A stretch of 64,000 nt of DNA from Acidovorax sp. A1169 (GCF_030704685.1 NZ_JAUZDX010000010.1:124001-188000), one strand, 5' to 3'. Positions 41,427 to 51,020 are shown, counted from the stretch's first letter. Program-made: numbers and translations. Notes: generated by a model from the letters alone, not told the origin.

Positions 41427-42626
41427 ATGCCCGCATCTACCGACTTCTGCGGCCCCGCCGCGCCACCCCTGCCCGCCATGCCGCTGCGCCCCCTGACCAT
41501 CCTGACAACCCTTCTGCACCTGTACATCGGCCTGCGCCTGGTGGGGGCGCTTGCTGCGTGGACTGGTGCCGGGCCCGCACTCGCGATGGCGTTGCTGGTC
41601 TCGGCCATCGCATTGCCGATGCCCTTCCAGCACCGCTCCGGCCGCCGTGGCGCGGCCAGCCCCGCATGGACCTGGCTGGGCCTGCTGGCCATGGGCTGGT
41701 TCTCATCGCTCTTCTTGCTCACGCTGCTGCGGGACCTGGTGCTGGCCGGTGCGTGGGCCGGCGGCTGGATGCAGGAGGAAGGCGTTGCGGCACGGGCCGA
41801 CAGTGCGGCAGCGGTGGTGGTGCTTGCCACGCTGGCATCCCTGCTCGGTTTCTGGAATGCGCGCCGCACGGCTGGTGTGCGTCGCGTGGATGTGGCGTTG
41901 GCCGGGCTGCCTGCGGCGCTGCATGGCTTCACCATCGTGCAGCTCAGCGACCTGCATGTGGGGCCCACCATCCGGCGCGGCTATATCGCGCGCATCGTGA
42001 GCCGCGTGAATGCGCTGAAGGCCGATGCCATTGCCATCACGGGCGACCTGGTGGACGGCAGTGTGGCGGAGCTGCGCGAGCACATTGCGCCGTTGGCCGA
42101 CCTGCAGGCGCGCCACGGCAGCTTTGTGGTGACGGGCAACCACGAGTACTACGCTGGCGCGCTCCCGTGGATTGCAGAGCTGCGCAGGCTGGGGCTGCAG
42201 GTGCTGCTCAACGAGCATGCGGTGCTGCGGCCGGCTGCGGGGCAGGGCGATGGCGATGCGTTGGTGCTGGGCGGCGTGACCGACTTCACTGCCGGGCACT
42301 TCGATGCCAGCCACGCCAGCGATCCGCAGCGCGCACTGCTTGGCGCGCCACCCGAGGCCCTGACCCGCGTGCTGCTGGCGCACCAGCCGCGCAGTGCGCC
42401 GGCCGCTGCGCAAGCGGGGTTCTTGCTGCAGTTGTCGGGCCACACGCATGGCGGGCAGTTCTGGCCGTGGAACCTGTTCGTGCCGCTGCAGAACCCCTTC
42501 GTGGCAGGGCTGCACCGGCTGCAGACGATGTGGGTCTATGTGAGCCGAGGCACGGGCTACTGGGGGCCGCCGATGCGGCTGGGGGCGCCTTCGGAGATCA
42601 CGCTGATCAGGTTGGTGCTGGCCTGA
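41427..42626 (+). CDS. membrane metallophosphoesterase
   Basis: A 399-aa protein. N-terminal about 150 residues contain four hydrophobic segments (LTILTTLLHLYIGLRLVGAL etc.). The C-terminal domain is a calcineurin-like phosphoesterase with DLHVGP (about 175), GDLVDG, GNHEYYAG and SGHTHGGQF, all metal ligands present. The layout matches YaeI/YkuE-type enzymes acting on lipid-linked or periplasmic substrates (UDP-diacylglucosamine-pyrophosphatase-like). The substrate here is unknown. Confidence 0.88.
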   Translation: MPASTDFCGPAAPPLPAMPLRPLTILTTLLHLYIGLRLVGALAAWTGAGPALAMALLVSAIALPMPFQHRSGRRGAASPAWTWLGLLAMGWFSSLFLLTLLRDLVLAGAWAGGWMQEEGVAARADSAAAVVVLATLASLLGFWNARRTAGVRRVDVALAGLPAALHGFTIVQLSDLHVGPTIRRGYIARIVSRVNALKADAIAITGDLVDGSVAELREHIAPLADLQARHGSFVVTGNHEYYAGALPWIAELRRLGLQVLLNEHAVLRPAAGQGDGDALVLGGVTDFTAGHFDASHASDPQRALLGAPPEALTRVLLAHQPRSAPAAAQAGFLLQLSGHTHGGQFWPWNLFVPLQNPFVAGLHRLQTMWVYVSRGTGYWGPPMRLGAPSEITLIRLVLA

Positions 42627-42641
42627 GGGCAAGCGCCTGCT

Positions 42642-45041
42642 TCATCCGGCATGGCCCTCTGTGCGAACGGCTGCCGAGGCCACGCACTCAGGCGGCGGCT
42701 CCCACGCCCGCATCCACCCCATCAGATCCTGCAGCGGCATGGGCCTGGCAATGCCATAGCCCTGCAGGCCATCGCACCCCAGGTCGCGCAGCGCCTGGGC
42801 GTGCGCCAGGGTTTCCACGCCTTCGGCGATCACGCTCCGGTTGAAGGCGTGGGCCAGGCTGACGATGCCGCGCACCAGGGTGCGGTCGCGCTCGTTGTCC
42901 AGCATGTCCCGCACGAAGGACTGGTCGATCTTCACGGTGTGGGCGGGCAGGCGCTGCAGGTAGGTGAGCGAAGAGTAGCCCGTGCCGAAATCATCGATGG
43001 AGCACCGGATGCCCAGCTCGCTCAGGCCCTGCATGACATAGGCCACGGCAGACAGGTCGTTGAAGGTTTCGGTTTCCAGCAGTTCGACCTCCAGAAACTG
43101 CGGGGGCAGGGCGGGGTACTGTCTGAGCAGTTGGGCGGCTTGCAGCTGAAAGCGGCTGTCGATGAGGGTGGATACGGTGATGTTGATGCTCAGCGGCAGC
43201 GGGTTGCCCTGGGATGCCAGGGTGTGCCCGGCCTGGAAGGCGGCGTCCAGCACCCAGTAGTCCAGCTTGTTGGCCACCGGGGTGCCCACGATGTCTTCCA
43301 GAAACGCACCCGGCGCCAACAGCCCCCGTTCGGGGTGGCGCCACCGGATCAGGCACTCGGCACCGATGACCTGGCCGTCGGAAATCCGCACCTTGGGCTG
43401 AAAGAACAGCTCCATCTCGCCTTGCAGCAATGCGTCTTCGACCAGCTTGGCGGTGTGCCTGCGCGCCTGCACCCGTTGGCCTTGCTGAACGTCGAACACC
43501 ACGATGCGGTCTTTGCCCTGTTCCTTGGCGGCGTACAGGGCCAGGTCCGCGTGGCGCAGCAGGCCGTCGGCGTCGGCCAGGTCGTCGGGGAAGAAGGTGA
43601 CCCCTGCGCTGCAGGTCAGGCGCAGGGCGATGCCATCGAGCGTTGCGGTCTGCGCAAGTGCCAGGCGCAAGCCTTCCAGCTGCTGCAGTGCGGCATCGGT
43701 GTGCGCGCAGTTCTTCAGCACGACGGCGAATTCATCGCCTCCAACGCGCCCGATGAGGCTCTCGGTACCCGCCTCTTTTCTGAGGCGCTGTGCAAAGACC
43801 CGAAGAAAGCGGTCCGCCATGGGCTGGCCCCATTGGTCGTTGAGGTCCTTGAACTGGTCGATGTCCAGCAGGCACATCGCCAGTAAGCTGTCGGTCTGCA
43901 CGCCACTTTGCAAGAAGGCATTGAATTCTTTGGTGAACAGGCGCCGGCTTGAAAGGCCGGTCAGGGCGTCGTAGTTGCCAAACTGCTGTAGCACCTGCTC
44001 CAGATGCCGTTGCTCGGTCACGTCCTTGCCGACCGAGACCCACTTGCGCACCACGCCGTCGGGGTCCCGGATGCCTTCGATGGTGACTTCGGAGACGAAG
44101 TCTTCGCCGTTCTTGCGGCGCCGGATCAGCTCGCCGTGCCATCGACCCCCGCGCTCGATGGCGTGCGCCACCCGGCGCAAAAATGCGGCCTGGCCGCCCT
44201 CGTCGATGCGCAGAACGGCCGATGATTTACCGATCAGCTCATCGCGCGAATAGCCCAGCACATGGACGTACGCGGGGTTGACATCCAGCACCGTGCCGTC
44301 CGGCTGCACGATGGCGATGGTGTCCTTGCTGTTGACGAACACGCTGGCGGCCTGGCGCGCTTCGGCGAGCATGTTTTTCAAGGTCTCGGCCGTCTGTGCC
44401 AGGGCCTCTTCGCGCTGGTTCAGCTTCTGCGTGTTGTCCAGCAGAAAACCCAGCAGAACGGTGCCGATGGGGTAGACCACCAGCACAGCCAGCCAGGACC
44501 GTGCGGTGACCGCCCGTGCGATCTCTGGCGGCAAGGTCTGAATGGCCAGCATGCCGCCAGCAGCAAGGCTGAAGCCAAGCCCCACCAGCCAGAGTCCGTC
44601 GGACAGGGTACCAAGGCGGAGGGTAGAAAAGAATGGCCTGTAGCGCTGCCAGAGCCAGCCGATGGCGGTGGTCAGTGCGATGCCGACCATGGCGGGGCCG
44701 CTGCCGATACCGCCCAGGCTGAGCCGGTAGGTGCCCAATACAGCCGCGCACAGCAAGGCGCCCGGGGGCGACAGGTAGGCCCCGGCAAGACCGGTCATCA
44801 CCAGCCGGGTGTCGACGATCACGCCCTCGGCCAGGCGCAGGGGCACCAGCATGGTCAGGATGCCGGTCACGCCGAACATGAGCCCCGTGACCCAGGGCAG
44901 CCATCTGCGCCGCCTCGCCACGACGGCCGGGTCGGGGTGGCGCTGGCCGCTGATGACGATGCTGTACAGCGCCGCCAGAAACGACAGCAGCCCGGCATTG
45001 ATTCCCATGTCCTGAATCAAAGACGTTGTGTCGATGTTCAT
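42642..45041 (-). CDS. PAS-GGDEF-EAL cyclic-di-GMP protein with 5TMR-LYT sensor
   Basis: A 799-aa protein. Residues 1-200 hold about six membrane helices of the 5TMR-LYT type (LSFLAALYSIVISG, LTMLVPLRLAEGVIVDTRLV). A PAS domain follows (VLDVNPAYVHVLGYSRDELI), then GGDEF with the intact motif RVGGDEFAV (about 430), and EAL. The EAL signature is ECL (GAECLIRWRHP), but the remaining catalytic residues (DDFGTGYSSL, VKIDQSFV, IAEGVET, QGYGIARPM) are kept, so both synthase and phosphodiesterase activity are possible. It senses an unknown small ligand at the membrane. Confidence 0.88.
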   Translation of the reverse strand: MNIDTTSLIQDMGINAGLLSFLAALYSIVISGQRHPDPAVVARRRRWLPWVTGLMFGVTGILTMLVPLRLAEGVIVDTRLVMTGLAGAYLSPPGALLCAAVLGTYRLSLGGIGSGPAMVGIALTTAIGWLWQRYRPFFSTLRLGTLSDGLWLVGLGFSLAAGGMLAIQTLPPEIARAVTARSWLAVLVVYPIGTVLLGFLLDNTQKLNQREEALAQTAETLKNMLAEARQAASVFVNSKDTIAIVQPDGTVLDVNPAYVHVLGYSRDELIGKSSAVLRIDEGGQAAFLRRVAHAIERGGRWHGELIRRRKNGEDFVSEVTIEGIRDPDGVVRKWVSVGKDVTEQRHLEQVLQQFGNYDALTGLSSRRLFTKEFNAFLQSGVQTDSLLAMCLLDIDQFKDLNDQWGQPMADRFLRVFAQRLRKEAGTESLIGRVGGDEFAVVLKNCAHTDAALQQLEGLRLALAQTATLDGIALRLTCSAGVTFFPDDLADADGLLRHADLALYAAKEQGKDRIVVFDVQQGQRVQARRHTAKLVEDALLQGEMELFFQPKVRISDGQVIGAECLIRWRHPERGLLAPGAFLEDIVGTPVANKLDYWVLDAAFQAGHTLASQGNPLPLSINITVSTLIDSRFQLQAAQLLRQYPALPPQFLEVELLETETFNDLSAVAYVMQGLSELGIRCSIDDFGTGYSSLTYLQRLPAHTVKIDQSFVRDMLDNERDRTLVRGIVSLAHAFNRSVIAEGVETLAHAQALRDLGCDGLQGYGIARPMPLQDLMGWMRAWEPPPECVASAAVRTEGHAG

Positions 45042-45169
45042 GGCGCCTTCTGGAGCGATTGTCCAGACATCATAGGCAAAGAAGGCTCGGATGGGGCGTT
45101 ATCTCGCGGCCCCTCGCACCAAGGCGGAGGCCGAGGGGCAGTACCCGGTATGCGGGCTGGGGGGCAGGC

Positions 45170-45544
45170 TCAGGTGGCGGCCAGGAAGAAATCCATGGGA
45201 ATCAGCTCGACGCCCCAGCCGCCCGCCTCACCCAGCGTAGCAGCCGGATGCATGGAGGCAAGTTGCACCGCCTCTTCACGGCTGTCCGCCTCGATGATGA
45301 ACAGGCCGCCCACCATCTCCTTGGACTCGGTGAAAGGCCCGTCGCTGATCTGCGCCTTGCCAGCGCGTGGGCGCAGGCTGACCCAGTCCTTGGCGTCCCC
45401 GAGCGACGCGGACACCAGCACCTTGCCCGTGGCGCGCATCTTCTCGTCCAGGGCGGGGCACTGGCCCACCAGGGCCTGCACATCGGCGGGCGCCATGCAG
45501 GCGAATTTTTCAGGGGCGAAGTAGGCGAGGCCGAGGTATTTCAT
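45170..45544 (-). CDS. YciI/DGPF-family protein
   Basis: A 124-aa protein of the YCII-related family: start MKYLGLAYFAPEKF, the DGPF signature (KAQISDGPFTESKEMVGGLF) and the GWGVELIPMDFF end. Dimeric alpha-beta barrel proteins; a few are dehydrochlorinases or oxidoreductase accessories, most have no known role. The riboswitch-led operon starts in the opposite direction upstream. Confidence 0.8.
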   Translation of the reverse strand: MKYLGLAYFAPEKFACMAPADVQALVGQCPALDEKMRATGKVLVSASLGDAKDWVSLRPRAGKAQISDGPFTESKEMVGGLFIIEADSREEAVQLASMHPAATLGEAGGWGVELIPMDFFLAAT

Positions 45545-45723
45545 GGACCAATCCTTGGGTAGTGGTGGCGGATGCCTTCACGACGAAGCGGACCACCAGA
45601 AATCGACAGGGTGCGCAAAAAAGCATGCTGCGCTGCAAGAATACGCCGGTGCTGGGGCAGGGCGCATGGGGCTTGCCGGGCCGCATGGCCCGATTGGGCT
45701 GCAGCAGGTTAAAATCGCGCCAT

Positions 45724-45797
45724 CGCTCCGGGGTGCACGCAAGTGCTGAGATCCACACCCGAGAACTTGAACCGGGTAATTCCGGCGGAAGAAGAGC
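45724..45797 (+). promoter_or_regulatory. TPP riboswitch (THI box)
   Basis: All conserved parts are visible: CTGAGA (45746-45751) after a GCAC-GCAA-GTGC hairpin (P3), GGGTG/CACCC forming P2, and the pyrophosphate-side region GAACTTGAACCGGGTAAT followed by TCCGGCGGAAG with P5 CCGG/CCGG. GCTC (45725-45728) and GAGC (45793-45796) close P1. It lies 100 bases upstream of the LuxE-like gene. A small hairpin GCGCA-TTTTGC-TGCGC (45818-45833) follows, with no T-run, so translational or Rho-type control is likely. TPP normally turns such genes off. Confidence 0.93.
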
Positions 45798-45898
45798 TTT
45801 CACCCCTCCCGATGCGGGCGCATTTTGCTGCGCTGTGCCGTCGATGTGCAGGGTGACCTCGGAGCATCCTGTCAAAGACAACACAAGGACGCTCGCTC

Positions 45899-46987
45899 AT
45901 GGACAAGGTCACTCCGCTGGTGGCAGACCTGCTCGAATTCATCGCGATGGATGGCTGCACGGACGAGCAGTTCGACCAGATGGCCCTGCGCCTGTTCGCG
46001 CACCAGTTCGCGGCCAACCAGCCGTTCCAGAGTTTTTGCCGGCTGCGCGGCGCTAACCTGCGCAGCGTGAAGTCGTGGGCGGACATTCCAGCCGTGCCCA
46101 TCGACGCCTTCAAGGCCATGCCGCTGCGCTGCGAGCCGCCGGCCGCAGGCGACCGCATCTTCATGACCAGCGGCACCACGCGCGGCGGCAGCACGCGCGG
46201 GCAGCACTTTCACCCGCTGCTCGATGTGTACGACCTGTCGATGACCCGCAACTTCGCGCAGCGCTTCATGCGCGGCGCGCAGCGCATGCCCATGGGCATC
46301 CTGTTCCCCGACGAGGTGGCGATGCCCAATTCCTCGCTGGCGCACTACCTGGATCTGGCCAAGTCGGCTTTCGGCAGCAGTGGCGCCAGCCAGACCTTCG
46401 TCACGCCGCAGGGCATGGACCTCGACGGGCTGTGGGCCGCGCTGGCCGCTGCCGAGCGCAGCGGCGAGCCCTATGCGCTGCTGGGCGCGAGTTTCAGCTT
46501 CGTGCATGTGATCGACGCCCTGCGCCAGCAGGGCAAGGCCTTTAAGCTGCCGCCGGGCAGCCGCATCCTGGACACCGGCGGCTACAAGGGGCAGTCGCGC
46601 GAGCTGCCGCTCGATGCCTTCTACAGCGAGCTGTCGCAGGCGCTCGGCGTGCCGCGCACGCACTGCATCAACATGTATGGCATGACGGAGCTGAGCACCC
46701 AGTTCTACGACGATGGCAATGCATCGGTGCCGTCGGTCAAGTCGGGGCCGCACTGGATCCGTTCGCGCCTGGTCGACCCGGTTACGGGGCGCACGGTGCC
46801 TGCGGGCGAGCGCGGCATTCTGGTGCACTGCGACTTGGCCAACTTCAATTCGGTCACCACCATCCTCACGGAAGATGTGGGCCTGGAGGCCGAGGGCGGA
46901 TTTCTGCTGCTGGGCCGGGCCGAGGGCGTTGAGGCCAAGGGTTGCTCGCTGGCGGTCGAGGAGTTTGTGCGGGCCACTGCGGCATGA
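45899..46987 (+). CDS. LuxE-family acyl-protein synthetase/acid-activating enzyme
   Basis: A 362-aa protein from ATG 45899 behind AAGGA. It has the LuxE fold: adenylate-forming motif FMTSGTTRGGSTRGQHF (about 90-105), SSGASQTFVTPQG, YALLGASFSFVHVID, ILDTGGYKGQSRELP and the YGMTELSTQFYDD motif. LuxE activates a carboxylic acid with ATP and holds the acyl group on a cysteine for reduction by LuxC. It is the first gene after the TPP riboswitch, which is an unusual partner for the Lux pair. It overlaps the LuxC-like gene by four bases. Confidence 0.85.
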   Translation: MDKVTPLVADLLEFIAMDGCTDEQFDQMALRLFAHQFAANQPFQSFCRLRGANLRSVKSWADIPAVPIDAFKAMPLRCEPPAAGDRIFMTSGTTRGGSTRGQHFHPLLDVYDLSMTRNFAQRFMRGAQRMPMGILFPDEVAMPNSSLAHYLDLAKSAFGSSGASQTFVTPQGMDLDGLWAALAAAERSGEPYALLGASFSFVHVIDALRQQGKAFKLPPGSRILDTGGYKGQSRELPLDAFYSELSQALGVPRTHCINMYGMTELSTQFYDDGNASVPSVKSGPHWIRSRLVDPVTGRTVPAGERGILVHCDLANFNSVTTILTEDVGLEAEGGFLLLGRAEGVEAKGCSLAVEEFVRATAA

Positions 46988-48462
46988 CCACGGCGCCCCA
47001 CCGCATCCAGGCAGGCTACCTGCCGGGGCTGCACGCTGCCGAGGTCGATTGGCAGGTGCTGCGCTTTGTGCAGGGCGACCAGGCGCTCGAAGTCGAGGTG
47101 CCGGTGCTGTCCGCGGCGCAGATGGATGCGCTCGCAGCGCGCGTGCGGCACGCCAGCGCCAGGCACCTGAAAACCATGGCGGTGTCGGAGATCATTGCCG
47201 TCATCGACCAGGCCATCGCCCGCCTGCTGGACCGGAGCGACCCCTACCGCCAGCAGGCCGAGGCGTATCTGCCCGTGGTCAGCGGCTATGACCGCGACAT
47301 GGTGCGGCTGGGGCTCACCGGCTTCTTCAAGACCTTTCGCGCAGCGCAACTGCACCGCTTTGTGGCTGAGGATTTTGCCAACCCCAAGGTGCTCGACTGC
47401 TTCCAGCCCACGCCCAAGGGCGGCGCGGTGCGCGCCTTCGGCCCCGATCTGCTGGTGCACAACTGGGCCGGCAACGTGCCCGCGCTGGCGCTGTGGAGCA
47501 TGGTCTGCGGCCTGCTGGTCAAGGCCGGCAACATCGGCAAGCTGCCGAGTGCCGAGCCCCTGTTCGCCGGCTGGTTCGCAAACCTGCTGGCCGAGGTGCA
47601 CCCGCCCATCGCCGATTGTTTTGCGGTCGTCTGGTGGCGCGGCGCAGGCGACGACGGCGCCTCTGCCCTCTATGCCCAGGCCGACACGGTGCTGGCCTAT
47701 GGCGGCAACGAGGCGCTGGACGCGATCCGGCAGCGCCTGCCGGTCACCACGCGGTTTTTGCCCCACGGGCACAAGCTGGGCTTTGGTGTCGTCAGCGCCA
47801 CGGCGCTCGATACGCTGAAGGCGCCCGCCCTGGCGCGGCTGGCCGCGTGGGATGTGATGCGCTACGACCAGCAGGGCTGCTATTCGCCGCATATCTTTTA
47901 TGTGCAGCGGGGCGGGGCGGTGTCGCCGCGTGCCTTTGCTGGCTACCTGGCCGGCGAGCTGGCCAACCTGCACCGGCGCTTTCCGCGCCGGCCGCTGCCG
48001 GTCGAGGATTCCGCCGCCGTGGCCAAGTGGCAGCAGGGGGTGGAATGGAAGGCGCTGTCTGCCTCGGCGACTGAATCTGCCGTTCAGCTGATCGGCCCGC
48101 CCTCGGCCGCGTGGAGCGTGGCCTACAGCGACACGCTGCAGCTCCTGGCGCCCACCGCGATGCAGCGCACCATCCAGGTGGTGGGCGTGGACGCGCTCGA
48201 CGATGTGGTGCCCGTGGTGGCGCCGCACAGCCGGTTTCTGCAGACCGCAGGCATCGCCGCTGCGCCGGCCGAGCTGTACCGCTTGGCCGGGCTGCTGGGC
48301 GCGGTGGGGGTCACGCGCATCAGCGCCATCGGTGCCATGAGCGCGCCCGAGGCCGGCTGGCACCACGATGGCCGCTTCAATCTGCTCGACCTGGTGCGCA
48401 TGACCGAGATCGAGCAGTCCGCCGAGTTGGCGGCCGAACCACTGGCCCCTTATGCGGATTGA
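46984..48462 (+). CDS. LuxC-family acyl-CoA/acyl-protein reductase
   Basis: A 492-aa protein from ATG 46984. It has LuxC features: LVHNWAGNVPALALWSMVCG (cofactor-binding region), VVWWRGAGDD, HGHKLGFGVVS and the nucleophile region YDQQGCYSPHIF with catalytic Cys299. LuxC reduces the activated acyl group to an aldehyde with NADPH. No LuxA, LuxB or LuxD is nearby, so it is not for luminescence; the neighbouring transporter and riboswitch point to a thiamine-related acid. It starts in an overlap with LuxE. Confidence 0.87.
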   Translation: MTTAPHRIQAGYLPGLHAAEVDWQVLRFVQGDQALEVEVPVLSAAQMDALAARVRHASARHLKTMAVSEIIAVIDQAIARLLDRSDPYRQQAEAYLPVVSGYDRDMVRLGLTGFFKTFRAAQLHRFVAEDFANPKVLDCFQPTPKGGAVRAFGPDLLVHNWAGNVPALALWSMVCGLLVKAGNIGKLPSAEPLFAGWFANLLAEVHPPIADCFAVVWWRGAGDDGASALYAQADTVLAYGGNEALDAIRQRLPVTTRFLPHGHKLGFGVVSATALDTLKAPALARLAAWDVMRYDQQGCYSPHIFYVQRGGAVSPRAFAGYLAGELANLHRRFPRRPLPVEDSAAVAKWQQGVEWKALSASATESAVQLIGPPSAAWSVAYSDTLQLLAPTAMQRTIQVVGVDALDDVVPVVAPHSRFLQTAGIAAAPAELYRLAGLLGAVGVTRISAIGAMSAPEAGWHHDGRFNLLDLVRMTEIEQSAELAAEPLAPYAD

Positions 48463-48471
48463 GTGCACGCC

Positions 48472-49218
48472 ATGAGCTTTCTTGCCATTGAGCAGGTGGT
48501 CTTCACCTACCCGGGCCGGCCGCCGGTGGTGGATGGCATCGACTGGCACATGCAGGCCGGCGAGTTCCATTGCCTGGTGGGCCGCAGCGGCTGTGGCAAG
48601 ACCACGCTGCTGCAGCTGGCTGCCGGCCTGCTGCGGCCGCAGTCGGGCCGCGTGCTGCTGCGCGGCCAGGAGCTGCTGGCGCCCGGGCCGCAGCTGGGCT
48701 TCATGTTCCAGGCGCCAACCCTGCTCGACTGGCAGCGCGTCATCGACAACGTGCTGCTGCCCGTATCGCTGCAGCGCCGCCCCGGGGCGGGCGATGTGGA
48801 GCGCGCCAAGGCGCTGCTGGACCAGCTGGGCCTGGCCGCGCATGCGCAGCACTACCCGCGGCATTTGTCCGGCGGGCAGCAAAGCCGTGTGGCGCTGGCG
48901 CGCGCGCTGGTGCTCGAGCCCGCGCTGCTGCTGCTCGACGAGCCGTTTGCCGCACTCGACGCCATCACCCGCGCAGAGCTGCAAGACGACCTGCTGCACA
49001 CCTGCCGCCAGCGCGGCACCACGGTGCTGTTCGTCACGCACGACATCAACGAGGCGGTGTACCTGGGCGACCGCATCGCCGTGATGCATGCCGGCCGCAT
49101 CGTGGACGACATCCGCATCGACCTGCCTGGCCCGCACGTGCAGGCCATGCGCGACGAGGCACCGTTCAACCGCTATTGCGCGCAGGTGCGCAAGAGCATG
49201 GATGGGGTTGCCGCATGA
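48472..49218 (+). CDS. ABC transporter ATP-binding protein (ThiZ/SsuB-type)
   Basis: A 248-aa ATPase: Walker A GRSGCGKTT (about 39-47), Q-loop MFQAPTLLDW, signature LSGGQQSRVALARAL, Walker B LLLLDEPFAALD and the H-loop FVTHDINEAVYLGD. The SGCGKTT-plus-FQ-PTLLDW form is common in the nitrate/sulfonate/pyrimidine (SsuB/ThiZ) subfamily. Cotranscribed with permease and binding protein under the TPP riboswitch. Confidence 0.87.
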   Translation: MSFLAIEQVVFTYPGRPPVVDGIDWHMQAGEFHCLVGRSGCGKTTLLQLAAGLLRPQSGRVLLRGQELLAPGPQLGFMFQAPTLLDWQRVIDNVLLPVSLQRRPGAGDVERAKALLDQLGLAAHAQHYPRHLSGGQQSRVALARALVLEPALLLLDEPFAALDAITRAELQDDLLHTCRQRGTTVLFVTHDINEAVYLGDRIAVMHAGRIVDDIRIDLPGPHVQAMRDEAPFNRYCAQVRKSMDGVAA

Positions 49219-49982
49219 AGCTGAGCAACTTGCAAGCCCGGCTCCTCTCCGCTGCGCTGCTGCTGGTGTTGCTGGCGGCGTGGGAGTTGGCTGTGCGCCG
49301 CTCCGGGCTGTCGGCGCTGGTGCTGCCTGCGCCGTCCTCGGTGGCCGCCGCGCTGTGGAACGGGGTGGCTACCGGCTATTTCTGGCCCCACATCCGGGCC
49401 ACGGTGTCGGCGCTTGTGCTGGGGCTGGTGGGTGGCGGTGTGGCCGGCCTGCTGATGGGCATGGCCCTGGCCGAATCGACCCTGCTCGAACGCGTGTTCA
49501 GGCCCTACGTGGTGGTCAGCCAGGTGGTGCCCAAGCTGGCGCTGGCGCCCCTGTTCGTTCTGTGGTTCGGCTTTGGCATCGCGCCCACGGCGCTGATCAC
49601 GGGGCTGATCTGCTTTTTTCCGCTGATGGAGAACACGCTCACGGGCCTCAAGCACGTGGACCCGCAGCGACTGCAACTGTTTCGCATGCTGGGCGCCACG
49701 CGCTGGCAGACGCTGCTGCGGCTCAAGCTGCCCGTGGGGCTGCCCGCCATTCTGGCGGGCCTGCGCATGGCCGTGGTGCTGGCGCTGGTCGGCGCCGTCG
49801 TCGGCGAATTCATCGGCGCCAGCCAGGGGCTGGGCGCCGTGGTCATCGCCTCTCAGGGAATGATGGACACCGCCCTGATGTTCGCCGCGCTCTTTCTCAT
49901 CGCCCTTATCGGGCTGGTGCTATACCAGGCCACGCTGCTGCTGGAGCGCCGGCTTCTGACCCCTTACCTCGACAACCCTTGA
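49215..49982 (+). CDS. ABC transporter permease (ThiX/SsuC-type)
   Basis: A 255-aa membrane protein with six predicted helices and the BPD-transport EAA loop (FRMLGATRWQTLLRLKLPVG, about 155-174). The N-terminal part (LPAPSSVAAALWNGVATG) is typical of SsuC/ThiX permeases for small aromatic or sulfonate substrates. It overlaps the ATPase gene by four bases. Confidence 0.87.
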   Translation: MKLSNLQARLLSAALLLVLLAAWELAVRRSGLSALVLPAPSSVAAALWNGVATGYFWPHIRATVSALVLGLVGGGVAGLLMGMALAESTLLERVFRPYVVVSQVVPKLALAPLFVLWFGFGIAPTALITGLICFFPLMENTLTGLKHVDPQRLQLFRMLGATRWQTLLRLKLPVGLPAILAGLRMAVVLALVGAVVGEFIGASQGLGAVVIASQGMMDTALMFAALFLIALIGLVLYQATLLLERRLLTPYLDNP

Positions 49983-49987
49983 TTGCC

Positions 49988-50998
49988 ATGAACCGCTTTA
50001 CCCACCCCATGCCCATCTCCCGCCGCACCGTGCTCGGCGCATCCGCAGGTTTGGTGGCCTTGCCCTTCGCCGGCCTGGCCACTGCGCAGTCCAAGGGCAA
50101 GATCACCGTCGGGGGCTGGAGCAAGCCCATCAGCGAAATCACCAACCTGCTCGCCGAGCCCGACAAGGGCTTCTTCAAGGCCCAGGGTGTCGAGCTGGGC
50201 TACGCGCCCGGGGCCGGCGGTGGCGACGCCATCCGCAACATGCTCAGCGGCCAGGCCGACGTGGCGTTCACCGACCCCGGCTCTTTCTTCACCGCGCTGG
50301 ACAAGGGCGAAAAGCTCACCGCCATCTATGACATCTATCCGCAGAACGTGTTCAACGTGGTCTCGCTCAAATCCGCCAACATCCACAAGCCGGCGGACTT
50401 GAAGGGCAAGAAGATCGGCGTGTACAGCCTGGCCAGCGGCACGCGGCAGAACCTGCTGGTGATGCTGCACCAGGCGGGGCTCAAGGAGTCGGACGTGACC
50501 ATCGTCGTCACCGGCCTGCTCAACTTCGCGCCGCTGCTGCAGGGCCAGGTCGACGCCACGGCCGCCACCGACACTGGCCTGGTGGTGGGCCAGCGCAAGG
50601 GCATCGGCGAGGTCAACGTGATGCAGGTGCGCGACTACCTGAACGTGTCGAGCGACCTCTTCGTGGTGCGCGACGAGACGCTTCCGCAGAAGAAGGAGCT
50701 GCTGCGCGCCTTCCTCAAGGGCTACCGCGACAGCGCTGCCTGGATGATCGCCAACCCCGAGGAGGCCGCGACCCTGGCCGTCAAGTACGCCATCGACGGC
50801 ACGCAGCGCGACATCAACCTGGAGGTGATCCGCCTGCGCAATGCCTCGTCGATGCCGTCCGCTGCGGGCGGCAAGCTGGGCGCCTTCAACCTCGACTCTC
50901 TGCAGAAGGCCGCCGACGCCTACCGCGCGCTGGGCCTGGTGCAGCGCCAGATCAAGGTGGCAGACGTGGTCGACACCAGCCTGCTGCCGGTGGCGTGA
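49988..50998 (+). CDS. ABC transporter substrate-binding protein (NMT1/ThiY-like)
   Basis: A 336-aa protein with a twin-arginine-type leader (ISRRTVLGASAGLVALPFAG), then the NMT1/THI5-like fold: WSKPISEITNLLAEPDKGFF, GDAIRNMLSGQADVAFTDPG, LKGKKIGVYSLASGTRQNLL. Proteins of this family bind pyrimidine precursors (ThiY), thiazoles or sulfonates. A TPP-controlled location favours a thiamine precursor or breakdown product. Residues for substrate contact cannot be read from sequence alone. Confidence 0.85.
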   Translation: MNRFTHPMPISRRTVLGASAGLVALPFAGLATAQSKGKITVGGWSKPISEITNLLAEPDKGFFKAQGVELGYAPGAGGGDAIRNMLSGQADVAFTDPGSFFTALDKGEKLTAIYDIYPQNVFNVVSLKSANIHKPADLKGKKIGVYSLASGTRQNLLVMLHQAGLKESDVTIVVTGLLNFAPLLQGQVDATAATDTGLVVGQRKGIGEVNVMQVRDYLNVSSDLFVVRDETLPQKKELLRAFLKGYRDSAAWMIANPEEAATLAVKYAIDGTQRDINLEVIRLRNASSMPSAAGGKLGAFNLDSLQKAADAYRALGLVQRQIKVADVVDTSLLPVA

Positions 50999-51020
50999 AG
51001 ACTTCAAGGGAGAACAGGCC

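Noticed and set aside
41246-41971. A 241-codon minus-strand ORF.
   Set aside because: Shadow of the metallophosphoesterase gene; all phosphoesterase motifs are on the plus strand.
45899-48462. A luminescence (lux) operon.
   Set aside because: No luciferase LuxA/LuxB or thioesterase LuxD gene is present, and the TPP riboswitch and importer point elsewhere.
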